Assembly: GCA_963774075.1 (NCBI GenBank)
Contig: CAVZDP010000001.1
Location: 186,001 to 250,000, forward strand
DNA from: JBBQNR01 sp963774075
GTDB taxonomy: Bacteria; Actinomycetota; Thermoleophilia; Solirubrobacterales; JBBDJG01
DNA: 64,000 nt
Direction of reading: 5' to 3'
Shown one piece after another: positions 41,702 through 49,950 of the stretch; within the stretch, counting starts at the first letter, position 1; the number at the start of each line of letters is the position of its first letter. A program made the translations under genes and the position numbers. Below the pieces are notes generated by a model, which ran no database searches, was not told the origin of the DNA, and worked only from the letters and a program-made list of their open reading frames with translations.

Positions 41702-44035
41702 ATGCGAATCGCCCTCGTCTCCCCGTACTCGTGGACATTTCCCGGTGGCGTAACACGCCACATCGACGAGCTGGCCGGAGAGCTGATCGCCCAGGGACAC
41801 TACGTCCGGATCCTCTCGCCGGTGGACCCCGATGACCGCCTGACGCGCACCGTTCACCGCCGCGGCCCTGAGCGCGTCGAGCTCCCGGATCACCTCGTGC
41901 CGCTCGGCCGCACGGTCGGGCTGCGCGCCAATGGCTCCGTGTCGAACCTTTGCGTCGGCGTCGAGAGCGTGGCGCGCCTTCGTCGCGAGCTCCGTGCCGG
42001 GAGGTTCGACGTGGTCCACGTGCACGAGCCGATCGCTCCGTTCGTCGGCTGGGACGCGTGCTGCTTCGACGGCGCGCCGGTCGTCGGGACGTTCCATGCC
42101 TACTCGACGAAGTGGGTGCCGAACGCGACCGCGACGCTTCTGGGAGCGCGCAGGATCTTCAACAAGCTGCACGCGCGCATCGCAGTGTCGGACGCGTCGC
42201 GCTGGACCGGCGAGCGCTACTTCGGCGGTCACTACGACGTGATCCCCAACGGGGTGGACCTCGAATCCGCTCCGGCGGGACCGAAGCCCGCGAGCGATCG
42301 CTTCCGCATCCTTTTCGTCGGCCGCGACGACGAGCGGAAGGGGTTGCCCGTACTGCTGGCGGCTTTCGCCGGCCTTCGCGACCACGTCCCCGTGAGGCTC
42401 GAGATCGTGGGCGCGTCCACCGAGGCGGTCGAGCCTTACGTCGCCGAGCTCAACGGCGGAACCGAGGACGTCGAGTTTCTCGGCAGCGTCGGTGACGACG
42501 AGCTGTGGGGCCGTCTGCACGCCACGGACGTTCTGTGTGCCCCTTCGCTCGGTGGTGAGAGCTTCGGCATGGTCCTCATCGAGGCGTTCGCGGCCGGTAC
42601 GCCGGTCGTCGCCTCGGACATCGCCGGTTACCGGCAGGTGGTGCGCCATCGCCGCGACGGCCTGCTGGTGCCCGCCGGCGATCCGCTCGAGCTGGCCCAG
42701 TCGCTCCACGCGCTCAGCCTCGACCCGGCGGCCCGCATGAAGATGGGGTCGGCGGCACGTGAGCGCGCGGCCGAGTTCGCCTGGCCGCGGGTCGCTTCGC
42801 GGGTTACGGAGGTATATGAGCGCGCGGTGGAGACACCCTCTCCCGAGCAGGCGCGCGTGCGCGCGGCGGTGAAGCTCGGGTTCAGGACTGCCGACATGTC
42901 GCCTCGCAAGCCCGCCCGCCGGCTGCCTTCGCTCGAGCCACCTCCGGAGCGGGTGGGGCGCGCGCGGCTCGTCACCATGGCACGCCGCGTCGGCATGGCC
43001 GCCTCGGCACTCGCCGGCGTCGGCCTCGCCTACCTTGCCTTGCAGCACGTGGATCTGCGGCAGGTGCTGACCATGCTCGTCCGCTCGAGCCCGGCCTGGG
43101 TGCTAGTGGCGCTGGCGCTCTTCTCCGCTTCGATGGTCCTGCGCGCCGTTTCGTGGCATGCGATCGTGAAGGCCGCGCTGCCGCACCGGCGCGTGAAACG
43201 GCGGGTGATCGTGAGCGGCACGATGATCGGGGTGCTGATGTCCGCCACGCTGCCCGCCCGCCTCGGCGAGCCGTCGCGGGCGCTTATCGTCGCGCGCCGG
43301 CTCGGGCGAATGCGCGAGACCCTGCCCGTGCTCGTCGGCACGCTCGTGTCGCAGACGCTCTTGAACGTGCTGGCGCTCGCGCTGCTCGGCGTGCTCGTGG
43401 CCAGCACGACCACCCTCTTCCGCGGCCACGAGACCGCGCTCGCGTTCGTGGGCGCCGTTCCGGTGGCCCTCGTCGCGGCGGTGGTGCTCGCCCCCTGGGT
43501 GCTCGACGGCAAGGGAAGGCTCTCCGCTCGCAGCGGCACGCTCGCGCGCATGCTGTCGGCAGCGCTCGGGACCCTGGTCCGGATGCGAAAGGGACTTTCC
43601 GTGTTCAGGCGCCCGCGGCTCGCCGCCTGGGCTACGAGCGCTCAGCTCGCGGCGTGGGGGCTCCAGCTGCTCGGCGCGTTCGCCCTGCTGGCCGCGCTCG
43701 GACTCGACGCGCGCGTCGGGATCGGCGCCGCGGCGGCGGTCTTGTTCGCGGTCAACGTCACCGCCGTGCTCCCCGTCACGCCGTCCAACGTCGGCGTGTT
43801 CCAGTTCGCCGTAATCACGGTGCTGACGGGCGTGTACGGCGTGCCCGCGACTTCGGCGCTCGGGTACGGGATCATCCTTCAGGCCGTGGAGATCGCGACC
43901 GCCGTCGCGTTCGGCGTTCCGGCACTGATCGGCGAGGGCCTCTCGTGGCGCGATGTCCGCATGCGCGCCATCGCGGCATCCCCGGTGCAGCTCGCGCCAC
44001 GCGACGCTGCCGCCGCGGCTCGGTCGATTCGTTAG
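41702..44035 (+). CDS. Fusion of PimA-like GT4 glycosyltransferase and LPG-synthase-like membrane domain
   Basis: 777 residues. Residues 1-385 are a GT4 enzyme close in style to phosphatidylinositol mannosyltransferase PimA: IALVSPYSWTFPGGVTRHIDELA, VHVHEPIAPFVGWDACC, GTFHAYSTKWVPN, VIPNGVDLE, RILFVGRDDERKGL, and E-x7-E in PSLGGESFGMVLIEAFAAG. Residues 430-745 have seven or eight membrane helices of the UPF0104/LPG-synthase transmembrane family (SGTMIGVLMSATLPARLGEPSRALIVARRLGR, FAVNVTAVLPVTPSNVGVFQFA). The halves usually occur as separate proteins. The fusion suggests sugar is added to a lipid that the membrane domain flips or modifies. Confidence 0.88.
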   Translation: MRIALVSPYSWTFPGGVTRHIDELAGELIAQGHYVRILSPVDPDDRLTRTVHRRGPERVELPDHLVPLGRTVGLRANGSVSNLCVGVESVARLRRELRAGRFDVVHVHEPIAPFVGWDACCFDGAPVVGTFHAYSTKWVPNATATLLGARRIFNKLHARIAVSDASRWTGERYFGGHYDVIPNGVDLESAPAGPKPASDRFRILFVGRDDERKGLPVLLAAFAGLRDHVPVRLEIVGASTEAVEPYVAELNGGTEDVEFLGSVGDDELWGRLHATDVLCAPSLGGESFGMVLIEAFAAGTPVVASDIAGYRQVVRHRRDGLLVPAGDPLELAQSLHALSLDPAARMKMGSAARERAAEFAWPRVASRVTEVYERAVETPSPEQARVRAAVKLGFRTADMSPRKPARRLPSLEPPPERVGRARLVTMARRVGMAASALAGVGLAYLALQHVDLRQVLTMLVRSSPAWVLVALALFSASMVLRAVSWHAIVKAALPHRRVKRRVIVSGTMIGVLMSATLPARLGEPSRALIVARRLGRMRETLPVLVGTLVSQTLLNVLALALLGVLVASTTTLFRGHETALAFVGAVPVALVAAVVLAPWVLDGKGRLSARSGTLARMLSAALGTLVRMRKGLSVFRRPRLAAWATSAQLAAWGLQLLGAFALLAALGLDARVGIGAAAAVLFAVNVTAVLPVTPSNVGVFQFAVITVLTGVYGVPATSALGYGIILQAVEIATAVAFGVPALIGEGLSWRDVRMRAIAASPVQLAPRDAAAAARSIR

Positions 44036-44040
44036 ACCTA

Positions 44041-44664
44041 CTAGACCTTTACGCCCGCCGCGGCCGCCGCTTCTTCGAGCCTGTCATCGCCCCAGAAGAG
44101 CTGGTCGCCGACCGCAACCGTCGGCATGCCGATGACTCCCCGCGCCACGGCTACATCGGTCGCGGAGCGGAGCGCCTGCTTGAGATCGGGGTTCGCGGCC
44201 GAGGCCCTCGCCCCGCCCTCGTCCAACCCCCACGCGACGGCGGCTGCGATGACCTCGTCGCCGACGGTCGTGGTGTCGCGGCCGTCCGCGAACGCGAGCT
44301 GAAACGCCCGCCGCGCGAAAGCTTCCCCGATCCCGGCCTGGTGCGCGAACGTCGCCAGTCGCATCAGCGTCAGAGTGTTTGCGGGCTCCCACTCCTCGCC
44401 GCCCACGACCTCGCCGTACGCGAACGTGTCCGGCCAGCGCCACGGCGGCATCCCGTACTCGGCGGCGCGGCGCTCTATGTCCTCGGCGGAGGCGTTCCTC
44501 CGCCGATCGCCGCCATTCACGGCCCGACGCGGCCACAATCGGCACGATCCACACCGGCTGCCAGGTTGCCTTCACGGGCAGGACGCTGTCGATGCGAAAG
44601 CGGCGAGACACGAGTACGGCGACCCGAGGTCGTAGTAGAAGATCGGCTGTTCGGTCGCGTCCAT
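44041..44664 (-). pseudogene. DsbA-family (HCCA-isomerase-like) oxidoreductase with two compensating frameshifts
   Basis: An ATG at 44664 begins IFYYDLGSPYS, the normal DsbA/HCCA isomerase start, but this frame soon meets TGA. The next family segment (FRIDSVLPVKATWQPVWIVP) is in another frame, after the apparent loss of one base near 44595. A third segment (NASAEDIERRAAEYGMPPWRWP through GMPTVAVGDQLFWGDDRLEE) returns to the first frame near 44485-44504. A perfect 8-bp hairpin at 44485-44504 lies at the second shift. Start and end share one frame, so a single-base loss and a single-base gain would restore about 207 residues. Either a decayed gene or indel errors in a GC hairpin. Confidence 0.7.
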
Positions 44665-44742
44665 CGCGGCGACGATATCCGCGCGTCGAACTTGGGCAAG
44701 GAGCGGGACTCGGCAGCCCCGGATTTACGAATCTAGCCTGTC

Positions 44743-44940
44743 TCAGACAGCGAGCGGCTGCTCGTCCGCCGAGCTATCCCACTCGCGAAGGTCGCGCGCG
44801 GCCTCGCGGACCTCGGGCAGCGGGCAGTGGTCGGCCGAGCAGCCGGCGCGCTTCGCCAGCCCGGCTACGGCCGCTCCGACCGTCCCCCAGAAGCTGTGCT
44901 TGGTGTCCTGGGCATCGATTTCTCCGCTCTCCGTCCTCAC
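44743..44940 (-). CDS. Small hypothetical protein
   Basis: 65 residues from a GTG at 44940 with AAAGG five bases upstream; a GTG at 44964 would add eight residues. Sequence starts MRTESGEIDAQDTKHSFWGTVGAAVAGLAKRAGCSADHC and has two Cys (AGCSADHCPLP) that might bind metal. No family recognised. Divergent from metE across a 133-bp gap. Confidence 0.45.
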   Translation of the reverse strand: MRTESGEIDAQDTKHSFWGTVGAAVAGLAKRAGCSADHCPLPEVREAARDLREWDSSADEQPLAV

Positions 44941-45005
44941 TAATACCTTTATCGAACGGTTCACGCCCGAGTATTAGCCACTAGACAACCGGTTGATATC
45001 CTCGG

Positions 45006-45065
45006 CTCCTGCGGCGGGTGCTTCGGCAGGGGCGCTTGCCGCCTTCGTCTGCCAGCAGCCAGGAG
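45006..45065 (+). promoter_or_regulatory. Possible anti-Shine-Dalgarno pairing in the metE leader
   Basis: CTCCTG (45006-45011) is complementary to CAGGAG (45060-45065), which contains most of the metE ribosome site. A weak GC-rich stem could form between them (GCGGCGGGTGC with GGCGCTTGCCGC). Folding would hide the ribosome site. No known riboswitch class matches. Confidence 0.3.
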
Positions 45066-45073
45066 GATCCAAG

Positions 45074-47380
45074 TTGGCCGTTCTCTCCAATGTTTCCGGT
45101 TTCCCGCGCATCGGCCCCCAGCGCGAGCTGAAGGTCGCAACCGAGGCCTTCTGGGGCGGTGAGCGCTCGCTCGAGGAACTGCGCGACACCGCCAAGAGCC
45201 TCCGCGCGGCCAACTGGAAGCTTCAGCGCGAGGCCGGCATAGACCTCGTGCCCTCGAACGACTTCTCCCTCTACGACCAGGTCCTCGACACGATCGCCAT
45301 GGTGGGGGCGGTCCCCGAGCGCTACGGCTGCAAGCCCGGCTCGGAGGTCGATCAGGACACCTACTTCGCGATGGCGCGTGGCCGCCAGGGGTCCGGCATC
45401 GACGTCACGGCGATGGAGATGACCAAGTGGTTCGACAGCAACTACCACTACATAGTCCCGGAGCTGGCGAAAGGGATGGAGTTCACGTTCTCCTCCACCA
45501 AGCCTCTCGACGAGTACCAGGAGGCGAAGGCGCTCGGGATCGAGACCAAGCCGGTGCTGATCGGCCCGCTCAGCTTCCTGCTGCTCGGCAAGTGCACCGA
45601 GGGAGAGTTCGACCGTCTCGACTTGCTCGACTCACTGGTGGAGGTCTACGCCGAGGTGCTCCGCCGGCTCGGAGAGCTGGGCGCGGAGTGGGTGCAGATC
45701 GACGAGCCGATCCTCGTGGAGGACCTCGGCCCCGCCGAGCTCGATGCGCTCGAGCGCGCCTACACCCGCCTCGGTGAGGTCAGTGGCGCTCCGAGGATCC
45801 TCCTCAACACCTACTTCGACCACGTCGGGGCGGCGTTTCCGGTCCTCGCCCGCCTGCCGGTAGCCGGTATCGGCCTCGACTTCGTGCGCGGTGAGCACAA
45901 CCTCGAGCTCGTCAGGAAGCAAGGCTGGCCTGAGGGCAAGACACTGTTCGCCGGCGTCGTGTCGGGCCGCAACGTGTGGATCAACGACCTCGACCGCAGC
46001 ATCGGCTTGCTGAAGGAGCTCCAGGGCCTGGCGGGCGACGTCGTCGTCTCGACCTCGTGCTCGCTTCTGCACTGCCCGATCGACAAGCGCAACGAGCCCG
46101 CGCTGGACGACGAGGTGCTGAGCTGGATGTCCTTCGCGGTGCAGAAGCTCGACGAGGTAGCCGCGCTCACCGTCACCCTCAACGAGGGTGAGCAGGCGGT
46201 CGCCGACGTACTGGACGCGAACCGCAAGGCGCTCGAGGACAGGCGCTCGTCGCCGCGCACCCGCAACCCGGCGGTGCGCGAGCGGCTGGCCGGGCTCTCC
46301 GAGTCGGATGGCCGCCGCCAGAGCCCGTTCGCCGAACGCCGCGATGCGCAGCACCAGAGGCTCGGGCTGCCGCTCTTCCCGACGACGACGATCGGGTCGT
46401 TCCCGCAGACCCCCGAGATCCGCGGCGCACGCATGGCATTGCGGAAGGGAGAGATCGACGAGCAGCGCTACCTCGAGTTGATGAGGGGCGAGATCGAGCG
46501 CGTCGTCCGGCTGCAGGAGGAGATCGGCCTCGACGTGCTGGTTCACGGCGAGCCCGAGCGCAACGACATGGTCCAGTACTTCGCCGAGCAGATGGACGGT
46601 TACGTGTTCACGCAGAACGCGTGGGTGCAGTCGTACGGGTCACGTTACGTGCGTCCGCCGATCTTGTTCGGCGACGTGTCACGTCCGAACGACATGACGG
46701 TCGACTGGATCAAGTACGCGCAGTCGCTCACCGACAGGCACGTCAAGGGCATGCTCACCGGGCCTGTGACGATGCTCATGTGGTCATTCGTGCGCGACGA
46801 CCAGCCGCGCTCGGAGACGTGCAAGCAGCTTGCGCTCGCGATCAGGGACGAGGTGTCCGACCTCGAGGCCGCCGGCGTGGACATCATCCAGGTCGACGAG
46901 CCGGCGATCCGCGAGGGCCTGCCGCTGCGCAGCGATCGCTGGGGCGAGTACCTGGACTGGGCGGTGACTTCCTTCCGGCTCTCCACCTCCTCGGTGCGCG
47001 ACGAGACGCAGATCCAGACCCACATGTGCTACTCGGAGTTCGGCGACATCATGCGGCAGATCCAGGAGATGGACGCCGACGTGCTGCTGATCGAGGCTGC
47101 GCGCTCGAAGATGGAGCTGCTCGAGGACTGGAAGAGGACGGGCTACGAGAACGAGATCGGTCCCGGCCTCTACGACATCCACTCACCGCGCATCCCCTCG
47201 ATCGAGGAGATGGCGGACCTCCTGCGCCGCGCCGCCCAGGTGCTCCAGCCGGAGCAGATCTGGGTCGACCCCGACTGCGGGCTCAAGACGCGCCGCTACG
47301 AGGAGGTCGAGCCGTCGCTTCGAAACATGGTCGAGGCGGCGAGGCAGCTCCGCGAGGAGCTCGTGCCGGCTGGGCGTTGA
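45074..47380 (+). CDS. metE: Cobalamin-independent methionine synthase MetE
   Basis: 768 residues from a TTG at 45074, chosen because AGGAGGATCCAAG directly precedes it and the product then begins LAVLSNVSGFPRIGPQRELK as MetE does. Both barrels are present: N-terminal folate half, and C-terminal catalytic half starting LFPTTTIGSFPQTPEIRGAR. Zinc ligands are seen as His/Cys in QTHMCYSEF, a Glu downstream and Cys in WVDPDCGLKTR. It methylates homocysteine from 5-methyltetrahydropteroyl-polyglutamate. Length matches the family (about 755). No cobalamin riboswitch fits in the short leader. Confidence 0.96.
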   Translation: MAVLSNVSGFPRIGPQRELKVATEAFWGGERSLEELRDTAKSLRAANWKLQREAGIDLVPSNDFSLYDQVLDTIAMVGAVPERYGCKPGSEVDQDTYFAMARGRQGSGIDVTAMEMTKWFDSNYHYIVPELAKGMEFTFSSTKPLDEYQEAKALGIETKPVLIGPLSFLLLGKCTEGEFDRLDLLDSLVEVYAEVLRRLGELGAEWVQIDEPILVEDLGPAELDALERAYTRLGEVSGAPRILLNTYFDHVGAAFPVLARLPVAGIGLDFVRGEHNLELVRKQGWPEGKTLFAGVVSGRNVWINDLDRSIGLLKELQGLAGDVVVSTSCSLLHCPIDKRNEPALDDEVLSWMSFAVQKLDEVAALTVTLNEGEQAVADVLDANRKALEDRRSSPRTRNPAVRERLAGLSESDGRRQSPFAERRDAQHQRLGLPLFPTTTIGSFPQTPEIRGARMALRKGEIDEQRYLELMRGEIERVVRLQEEIGLDVLVHGEPERNDMVQYFAEQMDGYVFTQNAWVQSYGSRYVRPPILFGDVSRPNDMTVDWIKYAQSLTDRHVKGMLTGPVTMLMWSFVRDDQPRSETCKQLALAIRDEVSDLEAAGVDIIQVDEPAIREGLPLRSDRWGEYLDWAVTSFRLSTSSVRDETQIQTHMCYSEFGDIMRQIQEMDADVLLIEAARSKMELLEDWKRTGYENEIGPGLYDIHSPRIPSIEEMADLLRRAAQVLQPEQIWVDPDCGLKTRRYEEVEPSLRNMVEAARQLREELVPAGR

Positions 47381-47391
47381 CGCGCCTGTCA

Positions 47392-47427
47392 CGAATAGGC
47401 CGGTTCTCGCTTAGGCGCGAGAACCGG
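47392..47427 (+). repeat. Stem-loop repeat element, copy 2 (TTAGGC loop); likely metE terminator
   Basis: CGAATAG at 47392-47398 is followed by CCGGTTCTCGC (47400-47410) paired perfectly with GCGAGAACCGG (47417-47427) around TTAGGC (47411-47416). The heptamer, the loop and the flanking TCGC/GCGA pairs match copy 1 at 2437-2470, while the stem middle differs on both strands. It lies between metE and the convergent lipoprotein gene, where it would serve as a terminator. Confidence 0.75.
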
Positions 47428-47465
47428 GAACTCTGTTCTTCGGATGAGCGCGGCGCGCCCAACGA

Positions 47466-48023
47466 CTAGTCGAGATTTACGGGGTGCGTCTTCTCGCTGA
47501 CGCGTGCGATGAAGCTGCCGGCGGCGGGCTCGCCGTCCGGTGAGACGGCCTTCGCCTTGCCGTCAAGCCCCGCGCCGACCCTGAAGCGCAGCGTGTAGGT
47601 CCCCGCCCGCACCGCCGACACCTTCCAGACGAGCGTGCGGGTCTCGCCCTCCGGCACCTCGCCGACGGCCCACGTGTTCGTGAAGGCCGAGTCGGCGTTG
47701 AGCGGTCCCTCGTCTATCACCCAGACTGGGCGGCGCGAGTCCGCCAGGTCCTTGCTCTCCTTGCGCATGTCCAGGCCGTCCACGGTGACGGACAGGTTCG
47801 GGATCGCCCGGTCGTCGGCGTTACGGACCCGAATCTTGAGCGCGACCTCGTCCGCGAGCCGCTGGCGGCCCGGGAACGACGCGTCCAGAACCTCGACCCT
47901 CCATGTCCCCTCCGGCTCGTTGTCGTCCTGGGCATCGGGGCCGCACGCTGCCAGCAGGAAGACCGGCGCGACCAGCAAGGCAACCCAGAAGGCTGTCAGC
48001 TTGCGGGCGGCGCGCGACGACAT
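47466..48023 (-). CDS. Lipoprotein with a CARDB/FxLYD-like beta domain
   Basis: 185 residues from the ATG at 48023; an ATG at 48035 is possible. Lipobox LLAAC at the end of a hydrophobic signal (TAFWVALLVAPVFLLAACG). The mature part is beta-rich: WRVEVLDASFPGRQRL, ALKIRVRNADDRAIPNLSVTVDGL and TRTLVWKVSAVRAGTYTLRFRVGAGLDGKA, which reads like an immunoglobulin-like adhesion or carbohydrate-binding module. Divergent from the YrbE operon, so it may belong functionally with the lipid transporter. Confidence 0.75.
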   Translation of the reverse strand: MSSRAARKLTAFWVALLVAPVFLLAACGPDAQDDNEPEGTWRVEVLDASFPGRQRLADEVALKIRVRNADDRAIPNLSVTVDGLDMRKESKDLADSRRPVWVIDEGPLNADSAFTNTWAVGEVPEGETRTLVWKVSAVRAGTYTLRFRVGAGLDGKAKAVSPDGEPAAGSFIARVSEKTHPVNLD

Positions 48024-48205
48024 AGGCGAGAACATACCTGCAAAGACCGGCCTGCCGCTACGCCCCGGAGGTGGGAGCACCCCCTTGCCGCATCACGTAT
48101 TCTTCCCGGGGCAGAGCATTCAGCGCCGAGGCTGAACCGGCTCGACCAGTAGGCGACTGGCCGAGGCCGGGGGAGGAGAACAGATCGTCTTGAGGGAGCG
48201 GGCAG

Positions 48206-49012
48206 ATGGTTCGTAACGCAGCCGACCGGGCCTTCCTGCCTGCCAAGAACCTGTTCGAGCAGGTGGGGGACATGATGATCCTCACCGGCAAGACGATCGT
48301 GTCGGCGATCCGCCCGCCCTACCCCTACGGGGGCGAGTTCATGTCGCAGTTCCTGTTCGCGCTGCGCCTCTGCTGGTTCCCGCTGTTGGTCTCTACGATC
48401 GCCTTCGGCTACGGCGCTCCGGGCGTGCAGGCGGCCAACTTCCTGACCCTGTTCGGAGCGCTCGACCGGCTCGGGGGCTTCTTCGTACTGGCCTCGATCA
48501 GGGAGTTCGCGCCCTGGGTCGACGCCATGATCGTGGCCGGCGTCGCCGGCACCGCGATCACCGCCGACCTCGGCGCCAGAAAGATCCGCGAGGAGCTCGA
48601 CGCGCTTCAGGTGCTGGGCGTTGACCCGGTCAAGAACCTCGTCGTGCCGAGGTTCTTGGCCCTGATGCTGATCACCGGCCTGCTCGACATCTACGCCCTC
48701 ATCTTCGGCATCTTCGGCGGCGTCGTTGCCGAGCTCGTCTACCACCAGGACCTGGCCGGCTTTTGGGCCACCTTCTTCACCAACGCCTCCGTCACCGACC
48801 TCTGGGGCTCGATCGTCAAGACGACCCTGTTCGGGGCCATCATCGCGATCGTGTGCTGCTACAAGGGCATGACCGCCTCAGGCGGGGCGGCCGGCGTCGG
48901 GCGGGCGGTAAACGAAGCGGTCGTGATCGCCTTCTCGGGCATCTGGGCCTTCAACTACGTCTTCACCCAGACCCTGCTCGCCACCCATCCTGAGATCTTG
49001 GTCATACGCTGA
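48206..49012 (+). CDS. MlaE/YrbE-type ABC lipid transporter permease, first subunit
   Basis: 268 residues. MlaE family: an amphipathic start (ADRAFLPAKNLFEQVGDMMILTGKTIVSAI), then about five to six membrane helices with REFAPWVDAMIVAGVAGTAITADLGARKIREELDALQVLGVDPVKNLVVPRFLAL, the conserved cytosolic loop that contacts the ATPase. Corresponds to YrbE4A in mycobacterial mce operons. Pairs with the second permease at 49143 and MlaF. Imports or moves hydrophobic substrates such as phospholipids or sterols. Its stop overlaps the start of a 44-codon ORF. Confidence 0.92.
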   Translation: MVRNAADRAFLPAKNLFEQVGDMMILTGKTIVSAIRPPYPYGGEFMSQFLFALRLCWFPLLVSTIAFGYGAPGVQAANFLTLFGALDRLGGFFVLASIREFAPWVDAMIVAGVAGTAITADLGARKIREELDALQVLGVDPVKNLVVPRFLALMLITGLLDIYALIFGIFGGVVAELVYHQDLAGFWATFFTNASVTDLWGSIVKTTLFGAIIAIVCCYKGMTASGGAAGVGRAVNEAVVIAFSGIWAFNYVFTQTLLATHPEILVIR

Positions 49013-49146
49013 TGAAGGCTGACCGCTTCCTTGCTCCGCAATATCGGGCCTCGTCACCGCTTTCGCGGCTCCTCGGACACCTAAAGGCTGGTGAGCCTCC
49101 TGCGCCGGCTGCGCCGGCTACGGAGTCTCCGGAGATGGCGCGATGA
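49012..49146 (+). CDS. 44-residue small protein coupled between the two YrbE permeases
   Basis: ATG at 49012 shares a base with the stop of the first permease (TGATG), and the TGA at 49144-49146 overlaps the ATG of the second permease (ATGA). The frame is open throughout (44 codons). The peptide begins MKADRFLAPQYRASSPLSRL and has a Pro/Ala-rich second half (GEPPAPAAPATESPEMAR); no membrane helix. Without it there would be an unexplained 130-base gap in an otherwise tight operon. Both overlaps point to translational coupling. No known family; may be a linker peptide, a regulator of the complex or simply a ribosome relay. Confidence 0.65.
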   Translation: MKADRFLAPQYRASSPLSRLLGHLKAGEPPAPAAPATESPEMAR

Positions 49147-49940
49147 CCGGCTGGCTGGGGGTCCCGCGCGACTGGATCGCGAGTCTCGGCGACATCCTGA
49201 AGTTCTGCGGCCAGACCTTCGGCGAGGTCTTCAACACGCGCGTGTTTCACTTCTTCGGCGAGGCGCTTCGCCAGGCCGGGATCTTGATCTTGGGATCGGC
49301 GCTGGTGATCTGGGGGATGGTGTTCATCCTCGGGCTCACCTGCGGCATCGAAGGCGCCTACTTCAACCGCTCGGTCGGCGCTCCAGCCTACGCCGGCGTC
49401 TTTGCCGCCTGGTGTGACCTGCGCGAGATGGTCCCCTACATGTTCGGCTACATCATGGCCGCCAAGGTCGGGACCGGGATCGTGGCCGAGCTCGGGGCGA
49501 TGCGCATCAACGAGGAGATCGACGCCCTCGAGGTGATCGGCGTGCGCCCGATCACCTTCCTCGCCGCCACCCGCCTGCTGGCGGCCTGGATGGTGTTGCC
49601 CTTCATCTACCTGTCGGCGGTGGGAGTGGGCTTCTTCGCCAGCTACCTGGCGGTCGTGAAGCAGATCGGCGAGGTCTCGGCGGGCGGCTACTCGCTCATC
49701 TTCTGGATGTTCCAAAACCCGCCCGATCTGCTGTTCAGCGTCATCAAGGGGATGGCGATGGCGACGGCGATCGTCGTCGTCGGCTGCTACTACGGCTACA
49801 ACGCCTCCGGCGGGCCGGTCGGAGTCGGCCAGGCGACCGCCAAGTCGATGATCCTCAACATGGTGCTGATCCACCTGATCGGGATGATCAGCAGCCAGAT
49901 CTTCTGGGGGGCGAACCCGCGAGCGCCGATCGGCGGGTAA
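49143..49940 (+). CDS. MlaE/YrbE-type ABC lipid transporter permease, second subunit
   Basis: 265 residues, ATG overlapping the small ORF. The conserved MlaE loop is present (LREMVPYMFGYIMAAKVGTGIVAELGAMRINEEIDALEVIGVRPITFLAATRLLAAW), and helices such as GILILGSALVIWGMVFILGLTC. Corresponds to YrbE4B. The two permeases are different enough to form a heterodimer, as in mce systems. The ATPase gene follows 10 bases after its stop. Confidence 0.92.
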   Translation: MTGWLGVPRDWIASLGDILKFCGQTFGEVFNTRVFHFFGEALRQAGILILGSALVIWGMVFILGLTCGIEGAYFNRSVGAPAYAGVFAAWCDLREMVPYMFGYIMAAKVGTGIVAELGAMRINEEIDALEVIGVRPITFLAATRLLAAWMVLPFIYLSAVGVGFFASYLAVVKQIGEVSAGGYSLIFWMFQNPPDLLFSVIKGMAMATAIVVVGCYYGYNASGGPVGVGQATAKSMILNMVLIHLIGMISSQIFWGANPRAPIGG

Positions 49941-49950
49941 CGGCGGCACG

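Noticed and set aside
44965..45073. Cobalamin riboswitch upstream of metE
   Set aside because: The space is only about 110 bases and shows no B12-box-like sequence.
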